A stretch of DNA of 64,000 nucleotides from Arthrobacter sp. 260. Lineage in GTDB: Bacteria; Actinomycetota; Actinomycetes; Actinomycetales; Micrococcaceae. The stretch lies in contig NZ_JABFOE010000017.1 in NCBI RefSeq assembly GCF_013116745.1, positions 16,181 through 80,180 of the forward strand. Reading direction: 5' to 3'. The stretch's first letter is position 1. The number at the start of each line of letters is the position of its first letter. Position numbers and translations under genes: made by a program. This document shows positions 35,071 through 44,485 of the stretch, in pieces. The notes under the pieces are model-generated. The model had not been told where the DNA came from, did not search any database, and was given only the letters and a program-made list of their open reading frames with translations.

Positions 35071-36054
35071 ATGCGCATCCTGATCCTCGGCGGAACCGTA
35101 TTTCTCTCCCGGCGAATTGCCGAACGTGCTCTCGAGTTGGGGCATGAGGTCACGTGCCTGGCCCGTGGCTCCGTGTCCATGCCGCCGCCGGGAGCCGATT
35201 TCGTCCAAGCTGACCGGGACGGGGCCACGCCGTATGCCGGAGTGGAGCGGGACTGGGACGTGGTGGTCGAAGTGTCATGGCAGCCCCATCAGGTCGAGGA
35301 TGCCCTGCGGTCTCTGGGTGCCAGAGCCGGCCTCTGGATCTATGTCTCAAGCTGTTCCGTGTACGCCGACAATTCAGTGCCCGGTGCCGACGAGAGCGCT
35401 CCTCTCCTTCCCGCGTACGACGGCGACACCCCCGCACCCGGCGAGTCGTACGGCGAAGCAAAGGTGGCCTGTGAGGAGTTATGCCACAGGTACCGCCGCG
35501 ATGGTGCGCTGATTGCCGGCCCCGGACTGATCTGCGGCCCGGGCGACCCCAGCGACCGGTTCGGCTACTGGCCGGGCCGTCTGGCCCGCGGGGGAACGGT
35601 CATCGTCCCGGCCATCCATGATCGTTGGACCCAGACCATCGACGTGGACGACCTTGCCGGATGGCTCCTCACCGCTGCCGCCCGGGGCCTGACCGGTGTG
35701 TTCAACACGGTTGGCCCGTCGACCGGGTTCGGGGATCTCATCGACCGGACGGTCTCCGTGGTGGGCTTTGAGGCGGCTCTGCGGTGGGTGGAGCCGGGCT
35801 GGCTCCTGGACCACGGCGTCGCCTACTGGGCTGGCACTGACTCCCTGCCCCACTGGTTGCCCGAAGGTTATGACGGGTTCGCCTCCCGATCGGGCGAGGC
35901 TGCCCTTGCCGAGGGGCTGTCCCAGCGGCCGGTGGAGGAGACGATCCAACGGGTGTTGGAGGATGAACGACGGCGGGGGCTCGACCGCGAGCGGAAGTCG
36001 GGGATGACCGCGGGCACGGAAGAGCAGCTGCTTGCGGAGCTCCCGGACACATAA
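35071..36054 (+). CDS. NAD-dependent epimerase/dehydratase family protein
   Basis: 327 aa Rossmann-fold enzyme of the extended SDR group. The coenzyme motif is MRILILGGTVFLSRRIAE; it has a conserved WIYVSSCSVYAD and the active-site tyrosine/lysine as SYGEAKVACEE. This variant resembles the reductases that occur singly in actinobacteria rather than sugar epimerases of a surface polysaccharide cluster; none of those genes is nearby. The substrate is unknown. The ATG at 35071 follows a six-base-spaced -10 element, so it is likely leaderless. Confidence 0.82.
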   Translation: MRILILGGTVFLSRRIAERALELGHEVTCLARGSVSMPPPGADFVQADRDGATPYAGVERDWDVVVEVSWQPHQVEDALRSLGARAGLWIYVSSCSVYADNSVPGADESAPLLPAYDGDTPAPGESYGEAKVACEELCHRYRRDGALIAGPGLICGPGDPSDRFGYWPGRLARGGTVIVPAIHDRWTQTIDVDDLAGWLLTAAARGLTGVFNTVGPSTGFGDLIDRTVSVVGFEAALRWVEPGWLLDHGVAYWAGTDSLPHWLPEGYDGFASRSGEAALAEGLSQRPVEETIQRVLEDERRRGLDRERKSGMTAGTEEQLLAELPDT

Positions 36055-36073
36055 CGTCCGGACTGCCACCACT

Positions 36074-36568
36074 CTAGGCGTGCTGCTGGGCGTCCTCGGC
36101 GATCATCACCACAGGCTCGTGATTGACCGGAAAGTTGACCGACCGCGCAATGAAACAGGACGCGGCGGCCTCGCGGTGGATGGACTGTGCCGTGTACTTC
36201 AGCAAGTGGTCGGTGATGGTCACCCGCGGTTTGAGGGTGACGCTGAGGAACTCACCGCTGCCATCAGGGTTCAGGCGCATGGTTCCTACCGCCGTGTCCT
36301 CGTATGCCGTCACCACCACACCGTGTTTCACCGCCATGTGGAGGTACGCGAGCATGTGGCACTGGGACAGAGCGGCTAGTAGCAGCTGCTCCGGGTTCCA
36401 CCGGTCTTTGTCCCCATGAAACGTGGGGTCCGCCGTGCCCAGGAGCAACGGCGGACCCTTGGCCGAGACCTCGTGTTCCCGACCGTAACCGCGGTAGGAG
36501 AGAGTGCCTTCGCCGCGGTTACCTGTCCATTTGGTAGTGACCCGATAGTGGTGCTCGGAGAGGTTCAT
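36074..36568 (-). CDS. OsmC-family thiol peroxidase
   Basis: 164 aa. OsmC/Ohr proteins reduce organic hydroperoxides with two cysteines. Both are present: ALSQCHMLAYL (about residue 70) and AAASCFIARSVNFPVN (about 138). Spacing and overall sequence match the OsmC-like rather than the Ohr branch. It ends 20 bp after the convergent epimerase gene. A leaderless start is likely: TAGTTT precedes the ATG by six bases. Confidence 0.9.
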   Translation of the reverse strand: MNLSEHHYRVTTKWTGNRGEGTLSYRGYGREHEVSAKGPPLLLGTADPTFHGDKDRWNPEQLLLAALSQCHMLAYLHMAVKHGVVVTAYEDTAVGTMRLNPDGSGEFLSVTLKPRVTITDHLLKYTAQSIHREAAASCFIARSVNFPVNHEPVVMIAEDAQQHA

Positions 36569-36574
36569 GGCTCA

Positions 36575-36580
36575 AAACTA
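36575..36580 (-). promoter_or_regulatory. -10 element, leaderless promoter of the osmC-like gene
   Basis: Read leftward, TAGTTT is followed by TGAGCC and the ATG at 36568. Confidence 0.45.
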
Positions 36581-36599
36581 CACCCGAACCCACCGGTTT

Positions 36600-39161
36600 C
36601 TACCGGTCGACGGCCTGCGCTTTCAGGGCCCTGGCAATCCCGTCCTGGCTCTCCACCACCAGCCGTCGCAGCGAGGTACTTTCGGCATCAAGCGTTGACA
36701 GGAACGCCGCCGATTTATCCAGGGTGTCCTGGGTGGTCAGCCTCGATGGGTACAGCCCCACAATGATCTGCTGGGCAATCTCGTGGGTACGGCTGGCCCA
36801 CACCTCCGGTGCTGCGGCGAAGTACTTGTCCACGTAAGGGGCCAGGACCGCAGGGTCGTGGACCCGCACGAACCCGGTGATCGCCGAGCGCTGCGCAGCG
36901 TTGGGCATATCGGACCGTTCGACGATGCTGCGCCACGCGTCCGCCTTGGCCTCAGCCGTCGGGATGGCCGCCTTGGCCTGCGCAGCTGCGAGCTGGCCTG
37001 TCGCCGTCGCGTCGCGCTCCTGCTCCGCGTCGATCTCGGCCTGACCGAACCGGCCGCCCGCCACTAGCGAGGTGACGAGTTCCCAGCGGAGATCCGCATC
37101 GATTTCCAGCCCCTCGGGGACCAGCGAACCCGTGAAGATGGCCTCCACGGTGTCCAGGTGGGCGTCGGTCTGCGCATGGCCCGCGAATGCCTTGACAAAC
37201 TGCAACTGCGAATCCGATCCGGCAGCTGCTCCGCGCGCCAGCTCCCAGAGGCTCTCCGCCGCCGCGACAGTCATCGCCAGGCGGTCACCAGGATTGACGT
37301 AGAACGCGAGCGTGGTCGCCAGCTGGCGCAACAGCACCAACACCACCGACGAGTCGGACTCGGAGGCAATATTCTGAAGGATCAGCTCAACATAGTTGCG
37401 TGCCGGGGTTTCGCCATCCCGCGCCGCGTCCCAGGCCGACGCCCAGACCAGCGTGCGGGGGAGTGAGTCGTTGAAGTCCTTCAGGTGACGGGTAGCGGTC
37501 GCCAGGGACGCCTCGTCCAGGCGGATCTTCGCGTAGGCAAGATCGTCGTCGTTCAGCAGCACCAGGTCCGGACGATTCCGACCTACCAGCTCCGCCACGT
37601 CGGTGCGTTCACCGTCGACGTCGAGCTCCACCCGATCGGTGCGCTGCAGCTTCCCTGCGCCATCCAGGTTGTAGAACCCGATCGCCAGGCGGTGGGGCCG
37701 GATGGTGGGGTAGTCGGCCACTGCCGACTGGAGCACAGCGAAACTGGTGATCACGCCGTCGTCGTCGGTCCCGATTTCGGGGCGGAGGGTGTTGACTCCG
37801 GCAGTCTCCAGCCACAGGGCCGACCATTCCTTCAGGTCCCGGCCGCTGGCTGCCTCCAGCTCGGACAGGAGGTCCACCAGTTCGGTGTTCTTCCAGGAAT
37901 GCTTCCCGAAGTACTCCCTGACCCCCTCCATGAACTTGTCCTGGCCCACCCAGGCCACCAGCTGTTTGAGCACCGAGGCGCCCTTTGCATAGGTGATGCC
38001 GTCGAAGTTGACCTGGACGTCTTCGAGGTCGTTGATCTCGGCGACGATCGGGTGGGTGGACGGGAGCTGGTCCTGGCGGTAGGCCCAGGCCTTTTCCAGT
38101 GACGCGAAGGTGGTCCACGACTGTGTGAACTCGGTTGCCTCGGCGGCGGCGAGCGTGGACATGAACTCGGCGAAGGATTCGTTCAGCCAGAGGTCGTTCC
38201 ACCACCGCATGGTCACCAGGTCGCCAAACCACATGTGGGCGAGCTCGTGCAGGATGGTGATCGCGCGGCGCTCGACTGTGGCGTCAGTGACCCGGGACCT
38301 GAAGACGTAACTCTCAACGAATGTGACCGCTCCGGCGTTCTCCATCGCCCCGGCGTTGAACTCGGGGACAAAGAGCTGGTCGTACTTGGGGAAGGGGTAG
38401 GGCGTTCCGAACTGCTCCTCGAAGAAGGTGAAGCCCTGCCGGGTCAGGTCGAAGACGTTCTCCGCGTCGAGGTGCTGCATCAGGGACTTCCGGGCGAAGA
38501 CACCCAGGGGGATAACACGGCCGTCCGAGCTGGTGAGCTCGCTGCGCACGGACTGGTACGGGCCGGCGATCAGGGCCGTCACATAGGAGGACAGCACGCC
38601 GGTCGGTTCGAAGGACCAGGTGGACTTCGCTCCGCCATCATCAGCCGACCCGGCGGCTACGGGCTCGGGGGTGGGCGAATTGGAGATGACGTCCCAGTGT
38701 GACGGCGCCGTGACGGTGAAACGGAAGGTTGCCTTCAGATCGGGCTGCTCGAAGACCGGGAAGACCCGCCGCGAATCGGGCACCTCGAACTGGGTGTACA
38801 GGTAGACCTCATTGTCTACCGGGTCGACGAAGCGGTGCAGGCCCTCGCCGGTGTTCATGTAAAGCATCTCGGCGACGATCACCAGTTCGTTTGTCACAGC
38901 GAGGTTGGGTAGCTGGATGCGCACCCCGTCGGAAACCTTCGCAGGGTCGAGGTCGACGCCGTTCAGGGTCACCTGTGACACGTCCTTGGTCACCGCGTCG
39001 ATGAAGGTCGAGGCGCCCTGGGTGCCCGTAAACCGAACGACGGTACGCGACTCAAAGACGGTGTCCCCGCGGGTGAGGTCCAGATTGATGTCATAGGAGG
39101 TGACGGAGAGCAGTTCGGCACGGGCTCGTGCCTCGTCGCGGGTCAGATTCATGCCTGGCAA
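36600..39161 (-). CDS. pepN: aminopeptidase N (M1 family)
   Basis: Zinc metallopeptidase, 853 aa, that releases N-terminal residues from peptides in the cytoplasm. The M1 motifs are AGAMENAGAVTF (about residue 262) and HELAHMWFGDLVTMRWWNDL (about 300), with the third ligand in WLNESFAEF. It is the actinobacterial PepN form. I chose the TTG at 39161 (LPGMNLTRDEA) over the ATG nine bases later, because an MPGxNLTR opening is usual in actinobacterial PepN and GAAAGG lies well placed for the TTG. Divergent from rpiB. Confidence 0.94.
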   Translation of the reverse strand: MPGMNLTRDEARARAELLSVTSYDINLDLTRGDTVFESRTVVRFTGTQGASTFIDAVTKDVSQVTLNGVDLDPAKVSDGVRIQLPNLAVTNELVIVAEMLYMNTGEGLHRFVDPVDNEVYLYTQFEVPDSRRVFPVFEQPDLKATFRFTVTAPSHWDVISNSPTPEPVAAGSADDGGAKSTWSFEPTGVLSSYVTALIAGPYQSVRSELTSSDGRVIPLGVFARKSLMQHLDAENVFDLTRQGFTFFEEQFGTPYPFPKYDQLFVPEFNAGAMENAGAVTFVESYVFRSRVTDATVERRAITILHELAHMWFGDLVTMRWWNDLWLNESFAEFMSTLAAAEATEFTQSWTTFASLEKAWAYRQDQLPSTHPIVAEINDLEDVQVNFDGITYAKGASVLKQLVAWVGQDKFMEGVREYFGKHSWKNTELVDLLSELEAASGRDLKEWSALWLETAGVNTLRPEIGTDDDGVITSFAVLQSAVADYPTIRPHRLAIGFYNLDGAGKLQRTDRVELDVDGERTDVAELVGRNRPDLVLLNDDDLAYAKIRLDEASLATATRHLKDFNDSLPRTLVWASAWDAARDGETPARNYVELILQNIASESDSSVVLVLLRQLATTLAFYVNPGDRLAMTVAAAESLWELARGAAAGSDSQLQFVKAFAGHAQTDAHLDTVEAIFTGSLVPEGLEIDADLRWELVTSLVAGGRFGQAEIDAEQERDATATGQLAAAQAKAAIPTAEAKADAWRSIVERSDMPNAAQRSAITGFVRVHDPAVLAPYVDKYFAAAPEVWASRTHEIAQQIIVGLYPSRLTTQDTLDKSAAFLSTLDAESTSLRRLVVESQDGIARALKAQAVDR

Positions 39162-39329
39162 GGTGGAGCCTTTCGGGAAACATGTGGGGAAGCCCTGGGG
39201 ATGGCGGGCGTGTTCTGTGATGCAGCTTACGCAGCACAGTCATTCTTTCACCAGCGGCGACCATCACGCACACCCGGCGAACAAGTACCCTTGACTGCAA
39301 CCACCCACCACATTCGGAACGGATTTTTC

Positions 39330-39803
39330 ATGCGCGTTCATATCGCCACTGACCACGCTGGCATGGAGCTCAGCGCCCACCTGATCGACCACCTGCGCCG
39401 CTCCGGCCACGAAGTCATCGATCACGGACCGAAGGCCTACGACGCCGACGACGACTACCCCGGATTCTGCATCAACGCCGCACAGGCAGTGGTCATCGAC
39501 CAGCAGGCGGGGCGCGATGCGTTGGGGATTGTGCTGGGTGGATCCGGCAATGGGGAGCAGATGGCTGCCAACAAGGTGCGCGGCGTGCGTGCCGCGCTGG
39601 CCTGGAATCTGGATACCGCTAAGCTGGCCCGCCAGCACAACGACGCCAACGTGGTGGCCGTGGGGGGACGGCAGCACTCGGTTGACGAGGCAACTCGCAT
39701 CATCGAGGCGTTCCTGGCCGAGCCGTTCAGCGAAGCAGAGCGCCATGTCCGCCGGGTCGGGCAGATCGCTGCCTACGAGACCACCGGCAGCGTCAGCGGG
39801 TAG
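39330..39803 (+). CDS. rpiB: ribose-5-phosphate isomerase B
   Basis: Interconverts ribulose- and ribose-5-phosphate in the pentose phosphate pathway. 157 aa of the RpiB/LacAB family: opening HIATDHAGMELSAHL, substrate loop GIVLGGSGNGEQMAANKVRG, and DANVVAVGGRQ near the end. The mycobacterial and corynebacterial form lacks the usual active-site cysteine; here the position is not decided by eye. Six bases before the glycosylase gene, so co-transcribed. Confidence 0.93.
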   Translation: MRVHIATDHAGMELSAHLIDHLRRSGHEVIDHGPKAYDADDDYPGFCINAAQAVVIDQQAGRDALGIVLGGSGNGEQMAANKVRGVRAALAWNLDTAKLARQHNDANVVAVGGRQHSVDEATRIIEAFLAEPFSEAERHVRRVGQIAAYETTGSVSG

Positions 39804-39809
39804 CGCCGG

Positions 39810-40727
39810 ATGCCTGAAGGTCATTCGATCCACCGGCTGGCGTCACAGCTGTCGTCGGTCTTCGGCGGCCAGCGTCTGGCGGCGTCAAGCCCGCAGGGCC
39901 GGTTCGCTGCCGGGGCGGCAGGACTGAACGGGCGCGTCCTGATCGGCGCGGCCGCTCACGGCAAACAGTTGTTCGTCGAGTTTGCGGACGCCCCAGACGA
40001 CAGTCCCACCCCGCCGATCTTCCTGCGGGTGCACCTCGGCCTGTACGGGGCGTGGAGCTTCGGCGGGGACCGCTCCTTCATGGGCGCCTCCAGCATCGGC
40101 GCGCCGCGCAGGGTGGGAGAACGGGAACTCGACGGCACAGCCGACGCTGCATACAGCGGGCCCCCGGACCCCGTGGGAGCGGTCCGGCTGCGCCTGGCCA
40201 GCGATTCCGGCTGGGCGGATCTGCGCGGTCCCACAGCGTGCGAGGTCATCACCGGCCCGGAACGCGATGCCGTCGTCGACCGGCTGGGACCCGACCCGCT
40301 GCACAACGACACCAGCGGGGACGACGTCGCCCGCTTCACCGCCGGGGTGCGCAAGAGCGCGAGCCCGGTGGGACTGCTGCTGATGAACCAGGCGGTGATC
40401 GCCGGGGTGGGGAACATCTACCGGGCCGAAGCCCTCTTCAGGCGAAAGCTCAACCCCAGGCTCCCCGGCAAGTCAGTTAGTGCTGCGGAGGCGTCAGCAC
40501 TGTGGCAGGACATCGGGCAGATCATGCGCGACGGGGTGCGCGACGGTCGGATCATCACCACCCTGCCCGGTGATCGCAGTTCGAAAGCAACGCGGGTGAA
40601 GCGTGAGGACGCGCACTACGTCTACGGACGCGCCGGGCTGCCCTGCCGGCGGTGCGGGACCCCGGTGGCATTGGCGGACCTGGCCGCGCGCAAACTCTAC
40701 TGGTGTCCCCGATGCCAGGCTCCCTAG
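39810..40727 (+). CDS. Nei/Fpg-family DNA glycosylase
   Basis: Base-excision repair enzyme, 305 aa, that removes oxidised bases and cuts the abasic site. The catalytic N-terminal proline and glutamate are present (MPEGHSIHRLA), the helix-two-turn-helix includes NQAVIAGVGNIYRAEALF, and the C-terminal zinc finger is CRRC...CPRC. The MPEGHS/T-H opening fits the mycobacterial Nei2/endonuclease VIII group rather than Fpg (MPELPE). Paired with rpiB in an operon; a hairpin terminator follows. Confidence 0.92.
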   Translation: MPEGHSIHRLASQLSSVFGGQRLAASSPQGRFAAGAAGLNGRVLIGAAAHGKQLFVEFADAPDDSPTPPIFLRVHLGLYGAWSFGGDRSFMGASSIGAPRRVGERELDGTADAAYSGPPDPVGAVRLRLASDSGWADLRGPTACEVITGPERDAVVDRLGPDPLHNDTSGDDVARFTAGVRKSASPVGLLLMNQAVIAGVGNIYRAEALFRRKLNPRLPGKSVSAAEASALWQDIGQIMRDGVRDGRIITTLPGDRSSKATRVKREDAHYVYGRAGLPCRRCGTPVALADLAARKLYWCPRCQAP

Positions 40728-40729
40728 CC

Positions 40730-40761
40730 GCGGCCTGCCGATTACTGCCGCAGCAGGCCGC
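40730..40761 (+). terminator. hairpin after the nei-like gene
   Basis: GCGGCCTGC pairs with GCAGGCCGC just after the stop codon. Only a short TT follows, so termination is inferred. Confidence 0.5.
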
Positions 40762-40824
40762 TTAACGACGAAGACACCCGCCGTGAGGCAGGGTGCCTTT
40801 TCGCTGTCATGAAGAGTGCTCTTG

Positions 40825-40895
40825 AGGGGATGACGGGAATCGAACCCGCATCATCAGTTTGGAAGACTGAGGCTTTACCACTAAGCTACATCCCC
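40825..40895 (-). tRNA. tRNA-Gly (anticodon TCC)
   Basis: Read leftward: acceptor GGGGATG pairs with CATCCCC; anticodon arm TCAGT-CTTCCAA-ACTGA gives TCC. No CCA is encoded. It is divergent from tRNA-Pro 130 bp away. Confidence 0.95.
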
Positions 40896-41027
40896 TAAAA
40901 CCCGAGCAAAACACTAACATCTTGGCTTGCTCAGGCCGTCGGAACGCCTATAACTACACCACAGGCAGGGCCATTTAGCCAAATGTGCAACTGGGGCAAA
41001 AGTTCCGTAGAGTGATGACTGCACTTA

Positions 41028-41101
<74 letters not shown>

Positions 41102-41188
41102 CTCTGCATTATCGCCGCGGATGCCGTTCCGGTAATTCCACGGACGCCGTGTGGTCATTCATCTTCAATCATTCAGGAGTACTACGCC

Positions 41189-42766
41189 GTGAAGAGCGCT
41201 GTCGAAAACCTCACTCCCACGCGAGTGAAGCTCAATGTTGAGGTTCCTTTCGAGGAGCTCAAGCCGAACATCGATGCGGCTTACAAGACCATCTCCGCGC
41301 AGGTCCAGGTTCCTGGCTTCCGCAAGGGCCGTGTTCCCAACCAGCTGATTGACCAGCGTGTGGGCCGCGGCTACGTCATCGAAACCGCCATCAACGACGG
41401 TCTGAATGACTTTTACCAGAGCGCTGTCCAGGAAACGGGAATCCGTCCCCTGACCCGCCCTGAGGTTGAGATCACTGAAGTTCCCGATCCCGCTGCCAAG
41501 GACGGACAGCTGCTCTTCACTGTCGAGCTGGATGTCCGCCCGGAGATCACCCTTCCCGAGTATTCGGGTCTCGAAGTAACCGTCGAAGCTGCCGAAGCTT
41601 CCGACGCCGACGTCGACAAGGCCCTGGATGAGCTTCGCGGCCGGTTCGGTACCCTCACCGCCGTGGACCGTCCCGCAGCCGACGGCGACTTCCTCACCCT
41701 GAACCTGGTGGCCACCGTCGACGGCGAGCAGGTCGACGCCGCCCAGGACGTGTCCTACCAGATCGGCTCCGGCACCATGCTTGAAGGCATGGACGAGGCC
41801 GTCACCGGACTCAGCGCCGACGAAGACGCCATCTTCGAGACCACCCTGGCGCGCGGCGACAACGCCGGCGCCAACGCGCAGGTCAAGGTAGAGGTCAAGG
41901 CAGTCAAGGAACGCGAGCTTCCTGAAGCCAACGACGATTTCGCCCAGCTGGCCAGCGAGTTCGACACGATCGCCGAACTGCGCGCTGACCTGACCAAGCG
42001 CGCAGCCGAGGAAAAAGTCACCGAGCAGGGCGTCGAGGCACGCGACCTGGTGCTGGAGAAGCTCATCGAGCTGATCGAGGTTCCCGTTCCTGCCGCATTC
42101 ATCGAAGACCAGCTGGAGCAGCACTTCTCCGGCGAGAACGCCCACGCCAACGCTGAGGGTCACGACACCGAAGAGCACCGCACCGAGATCCGCGAGAACA
42201 CCGAGCAGGCGTTCCGCAACGAAATGATCCTGGACGCGATTGCCGAGAAGGAAGAAATCGGTGTCAGCCAGCCCGAGTTGATCGACTACATCGTGTCGAC
42301 CGCAGGCCAGTACGGCATGGAGCCGAACCAGTTCGCCCAGATGCTGGACCAGAGCGGCCAGGTTCCGATGATTGTTGGAGAGGTCCGTCGCCGCAAGGCA
42401 CTGGCGAAGGTCCTCGAACTCGCAGTCGTCAAGGACAGCTCCGGCTCGGTCGTTGACCTGAGTGACTTCGTCCGCCCCGGAGACGAGGCAGAGGACGCTC
42501 CATCCCAGACATCGTCCGACGCCACCGCCGACGACGAGGCACCCGCCGAGAAGAAGCCAGCAGCGAAGAAGCCAGCAGCGAAAAAGCCAGCAGCCGAGAA
42601 GAAGCCTGCGGCCAAGAAGCCAGCAGCTGAAAAGAAGCCAGCGGCCGAGAAGAAGCCGGCAGCGAAGACCGCTGCCGCCAAGGCGCCCGCAGCCAAGAAG
42701 GCAGCACCCAAGAAGACCGCCGCCAAGGCCAAGCCAGCAGCCGACGAAGAGTCCGCCAAGGCCTAA
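41189..42766 (+). CDS. tig: trigger factor with extended lysine-rich C-terminal tail
   Basis: Ribosome-bound chaperone and peptidyl-prolyl isomerase for nascent chains. 525 aa. The ribosome-binding segment is [14 protein letters not shown] (about residue 44), the FKBP-like domain spans ~155-240, and the helical arms follow up to ~425. Beyond this is a tail of about 90 residues: first acidic, then repeats of KKPAA and EKKPAA, ending ADEESAKA. Typical trigger factors end near 430-470 aa. GTG start with AGGAG. It opens a tig-clpP1-clpP2-clpX run, the usual bacterial quality-control cluster. Confidence 0.94.
   Translation: MKSAVENLTPTRVKLNVEVPFEELKPNIDAAYKTISAQVQVPGFRKGRVPNQLIDQRVGRGYVIETAINDGLNDFYQSAVQETGIRPLTRPEVEITEVPDPAAKDGQLLFTVELDVRPEITLPEYSGLEVTVEAAEASDADVDKALDELRGRFGTLTAVDRPAADGDFLTLNLVATVDGEQVDAAQDVSYQIGSGTMLEGMDEAVTGLSADEDAIFETTLARGDNAGANAQVKVEVKAVKERELPEANDDFAQLASEFDTIAELRADLTKRAAEEKVTEQGVEARDLVLEKLIELIEVPVPAAFIEDQLEQHFSGENAHANAEGHDTEEHRTEIRENTEQAFRNEMILDAIAEKEEIGVSQPELIDYIVSTAGQYGMEPNQFAQMLDQSGQVPMIVGEVRRRKALAKVLELAVVKDSSGSVVDLSDFVRPGDEAEDAPSQTSSDATADDEAPAEKKPAAKKPAAKKPAAEKKPAAKKPAAEKKPAAEKKPAAKTAAAKAPAAKKAAPKKTAAKAKPAADEESAKA
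42543..42735 (+). repeat. in-gene repeats encoding [11 protein letters not shown] in the trigger factor tail
   Basis: Near-identical 15-18 bp units such as AAGAAGCCAGCAGCG recur about eight times inside the tig coding sequence. Such repeats can change copy number by slippage in multiples that keep the frame. Confidence 0.85.
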
Positions 42767-42780
42767 TCAAACGTGCGTGT

Positions 42781-42816
42781 CTGAGGGCCGTTTCCCTGCC
42801 GGGAAGCGGCCCTCAG
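42781..42816 (+). terminator. hairpin after tig
   Basis: CTGAGGGCCGTTTCCC and GGGAAGCGGCCCTCAG pair over 16 bases with one G-T pair and a TGCC loop, starting about 15 bp after the tig stop. No strong T tract follows. Confidence 0.65.
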
Positions 42817-42972
42817 CCGTTAAAGCCCGTTGCCCGCCGCAATCGTGCGCCGTCAGCGAACAGCCTCCGCGCCGGGATCAAACGGGACCCGAAACAAGTT
42901 ACTGTCCAATGAGAGACAAACGGTCGGCTGTCGACACTCGGCAGACCAACCAGAGTGAGAGGCTAACTTCCA

Positions 42973-43596
42973 ATGGCAATCGAACCCACCACACCGACCA
43001 TGGCAACCGTAGACCCCGCAGGCCGGGACGATTACATCTATAACCGGCTCCTGAAGGAGCGCATCATCTGGCTCGGCTCCGAGGTCCGGGATGACAACGC
43101 CAATGCCATCTGCTCGCAGCTGCTGCTTCTGTCCGCCGAAGACCCCGACAAGGACATCTTCCTGTACATCAACTCGCCGGGCGGATCCGTCACCGCAGGC
43201 ATGGCGATCTACGACACGATGCAGTTCATCCCTAACGACGTCGTCACCGTCGCCACCGGGCTTGCCGCATCGATGGGACAGTTCCTCCTCTCCTCGGGCA
43301 CCAAGGGCAAGCGGTACGCGACCCCTCACGCCCGGGTCCTGATGCACCAGCCGTCAGGCGGAATCGGTGGCACCGCCTCCGACATCCGGATCCAGGCCGA
43401 ACTGATCCTCCACATGAAGCGTGTGATGGCTGAGCTGACCGCCGAGCAGACCGGCCAGACCGTCGAGAAGATCCTCAAGGACAACGACCGCGATAAGTGG
43501 TTCACTGCCCAGGAGGGTCTCGAGTACGGCTTCTTCGACAAGATCGCTGCACACGCCAACACGGTATCCGGCGGCGGCGGCACGCAGCGCGACTAA
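42973..43596 (+). CDS. clpP1: ATP-dependent Clp protease proteolytic subunit 1
   Basis: Serine protease subunit, 207 aa, that forms the proteolytic chamber for ClpX or ClpC. The nucleophile is in [14 protein letters not shown] (about residue 98), histidine in [12 protein letters not shown] (about 123) and the aspartate further on. Actinobacteria usually need both ClpP1 and ClpP2, in mixed rings, for activity, and the two genes are adjacent here (53 bp). ATG start. It lies after the tig terminator hairpin, so it probably has its own promoter in the 206 bp upstream. Confidence 0.95.
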   Translation: MAIEPTTPTMATVDPAGRDDYIYNRLLKERIIWLGSEVRDDNANAICSQLLLLSAEDPDKDIFLYINSPGGSVTAGMAIYDTMQFIPNDVVTVATGLAASMGQFLLSSGTKGKRYATPHARVLMHQPSGGIGGTASDIRIQAELILHMKRVMAELTAEQTGQTVEKILKDNDRDKWFTAQEGLEYGFFDKIAAHANTVSGGGGTQRD

Positions 43597-43649
43597 CCCG
43601 CTGCGGCCTGCCCCTACCGACCACAGCAGAGACCACCTCAGGAGAGACC

Positions 43650-44324
43650 ATGAACCACAATTTTGGAGCCGCAGCAGGCGGCGCCGCACCCCAGATGCCG
43701 TCCAACCGCTACGTTCTGCCCCAGTTCGAGGAACGCACCCCCTACGGGTTCAAGCGCCAGGACCCCTACACCAAGCTCTTCGAGGACCGCATCATCTTCC
43801 TCGGCGTGCAGGTCGACGACGCATCAGCTGATGACGTCATGGCCCAGCTGCTGGTGCTCGAGTCCACCGACCCAGAGCGCGATATCACCCTGTACATCAA
43901 CTCCCCGGGTGGATCCTTCACCGCCATGACGGCGATCTACGACACCATGCAGTTCATCCGGCCCGAGATCCAGACCGTCTGCCTCGGCCAGGCTGCCAGC
44001 GCGGCAGCCGTCCTGCTGGCAGCCGGTGCTCCCGGCAAGCGGCTGGCCCTACCCAACGCCCGCGTGCTGATCCACCAGCCAGCGCTCGGCGGAGGCCAGG
44101 GCGGGCAGGCCTCTGACCTGGAAATCCAGGCCAACGAGGTTATGCGCATGCGCACCTGGCTCGAGGACACCCTGGCACTGCATAGTGGCAAGAGCTCCGA
44201 ACAGGTGAACATCGACATCGAGCGGGACAAGATTCTCACCGCCGCCGACGCGAAGGCGTACGGTCTGGTGGACGAGGTCCTTACCTCCCGCAAGATGACC
44301 CCTCCGAAGATCAACAAGCCATAA
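43650..44324 (+). CDS. clpP2: ATP-dependent Clp protease proteolytic subunit 2
   Basis: 224 aa paralogue of ClpP1. Serine in [16 protein letters not shown] (about residue 115) and histidine in [14 protein letters not shown] (about 140). The N-terminus is longer, with a propeptide-like stretch ([20 protein letters not shown]) that may be removed on assembly, as for actinobacterial ClpP2. ATG at 43650 follows CAGGAGAG. A terminator separates it from clpX. Confidence 0.94.
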   Translation: MNHNFGAAAGGAAPQMPSNRYVLPQFEERTPYGFKRQDPYTKLFEDRIIFLGVQVDDASADDVMAQLLVLESTDPERDITLYINSPGGSFTAMTAIYDTMQFIRPEIQTVCLGQAASAAAVLLAAGAPGKRLALPNARVLIHQPALGGGQGGQASDLEIQANEVMRMRTWLEDTLALHSGKSSEQVNIDIERDKILTAADAKAYGLVDEVLTSRKMTPPKINKP

Positions 44325-44342
44325 CGTCCCTCTCCGGGACCG

Positions 44343-44380
44343 GGCCCGTGATGCGACACAATCGCACCACGGGCCTTTTT
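44343..44380 (+). terminator. rho-independent terminator after clpP2
   Basis: GGCCCGTG pairs with CACGGGCC and is followed directly by TTTTT. It separates the clpP pair from clpX. Confidence 0.85.
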
Positions 44381-44485
44381 GTGCTGATTACCCGCCCCGA
44401 TTGTCCTAGACTCGAAGGTAGCGCGACCGGGCCTGCCCGGAGAACCCGCTGTCTATTCAACAGATCCACGTAAGGGGACTGACAC

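Noticed and set aside
42540..42735. CRISPR-like spaced repeats
   Set aside because: The repeats are contiguous, in frame and code for the KKPAA tail of trigger factor; there are no spacers.
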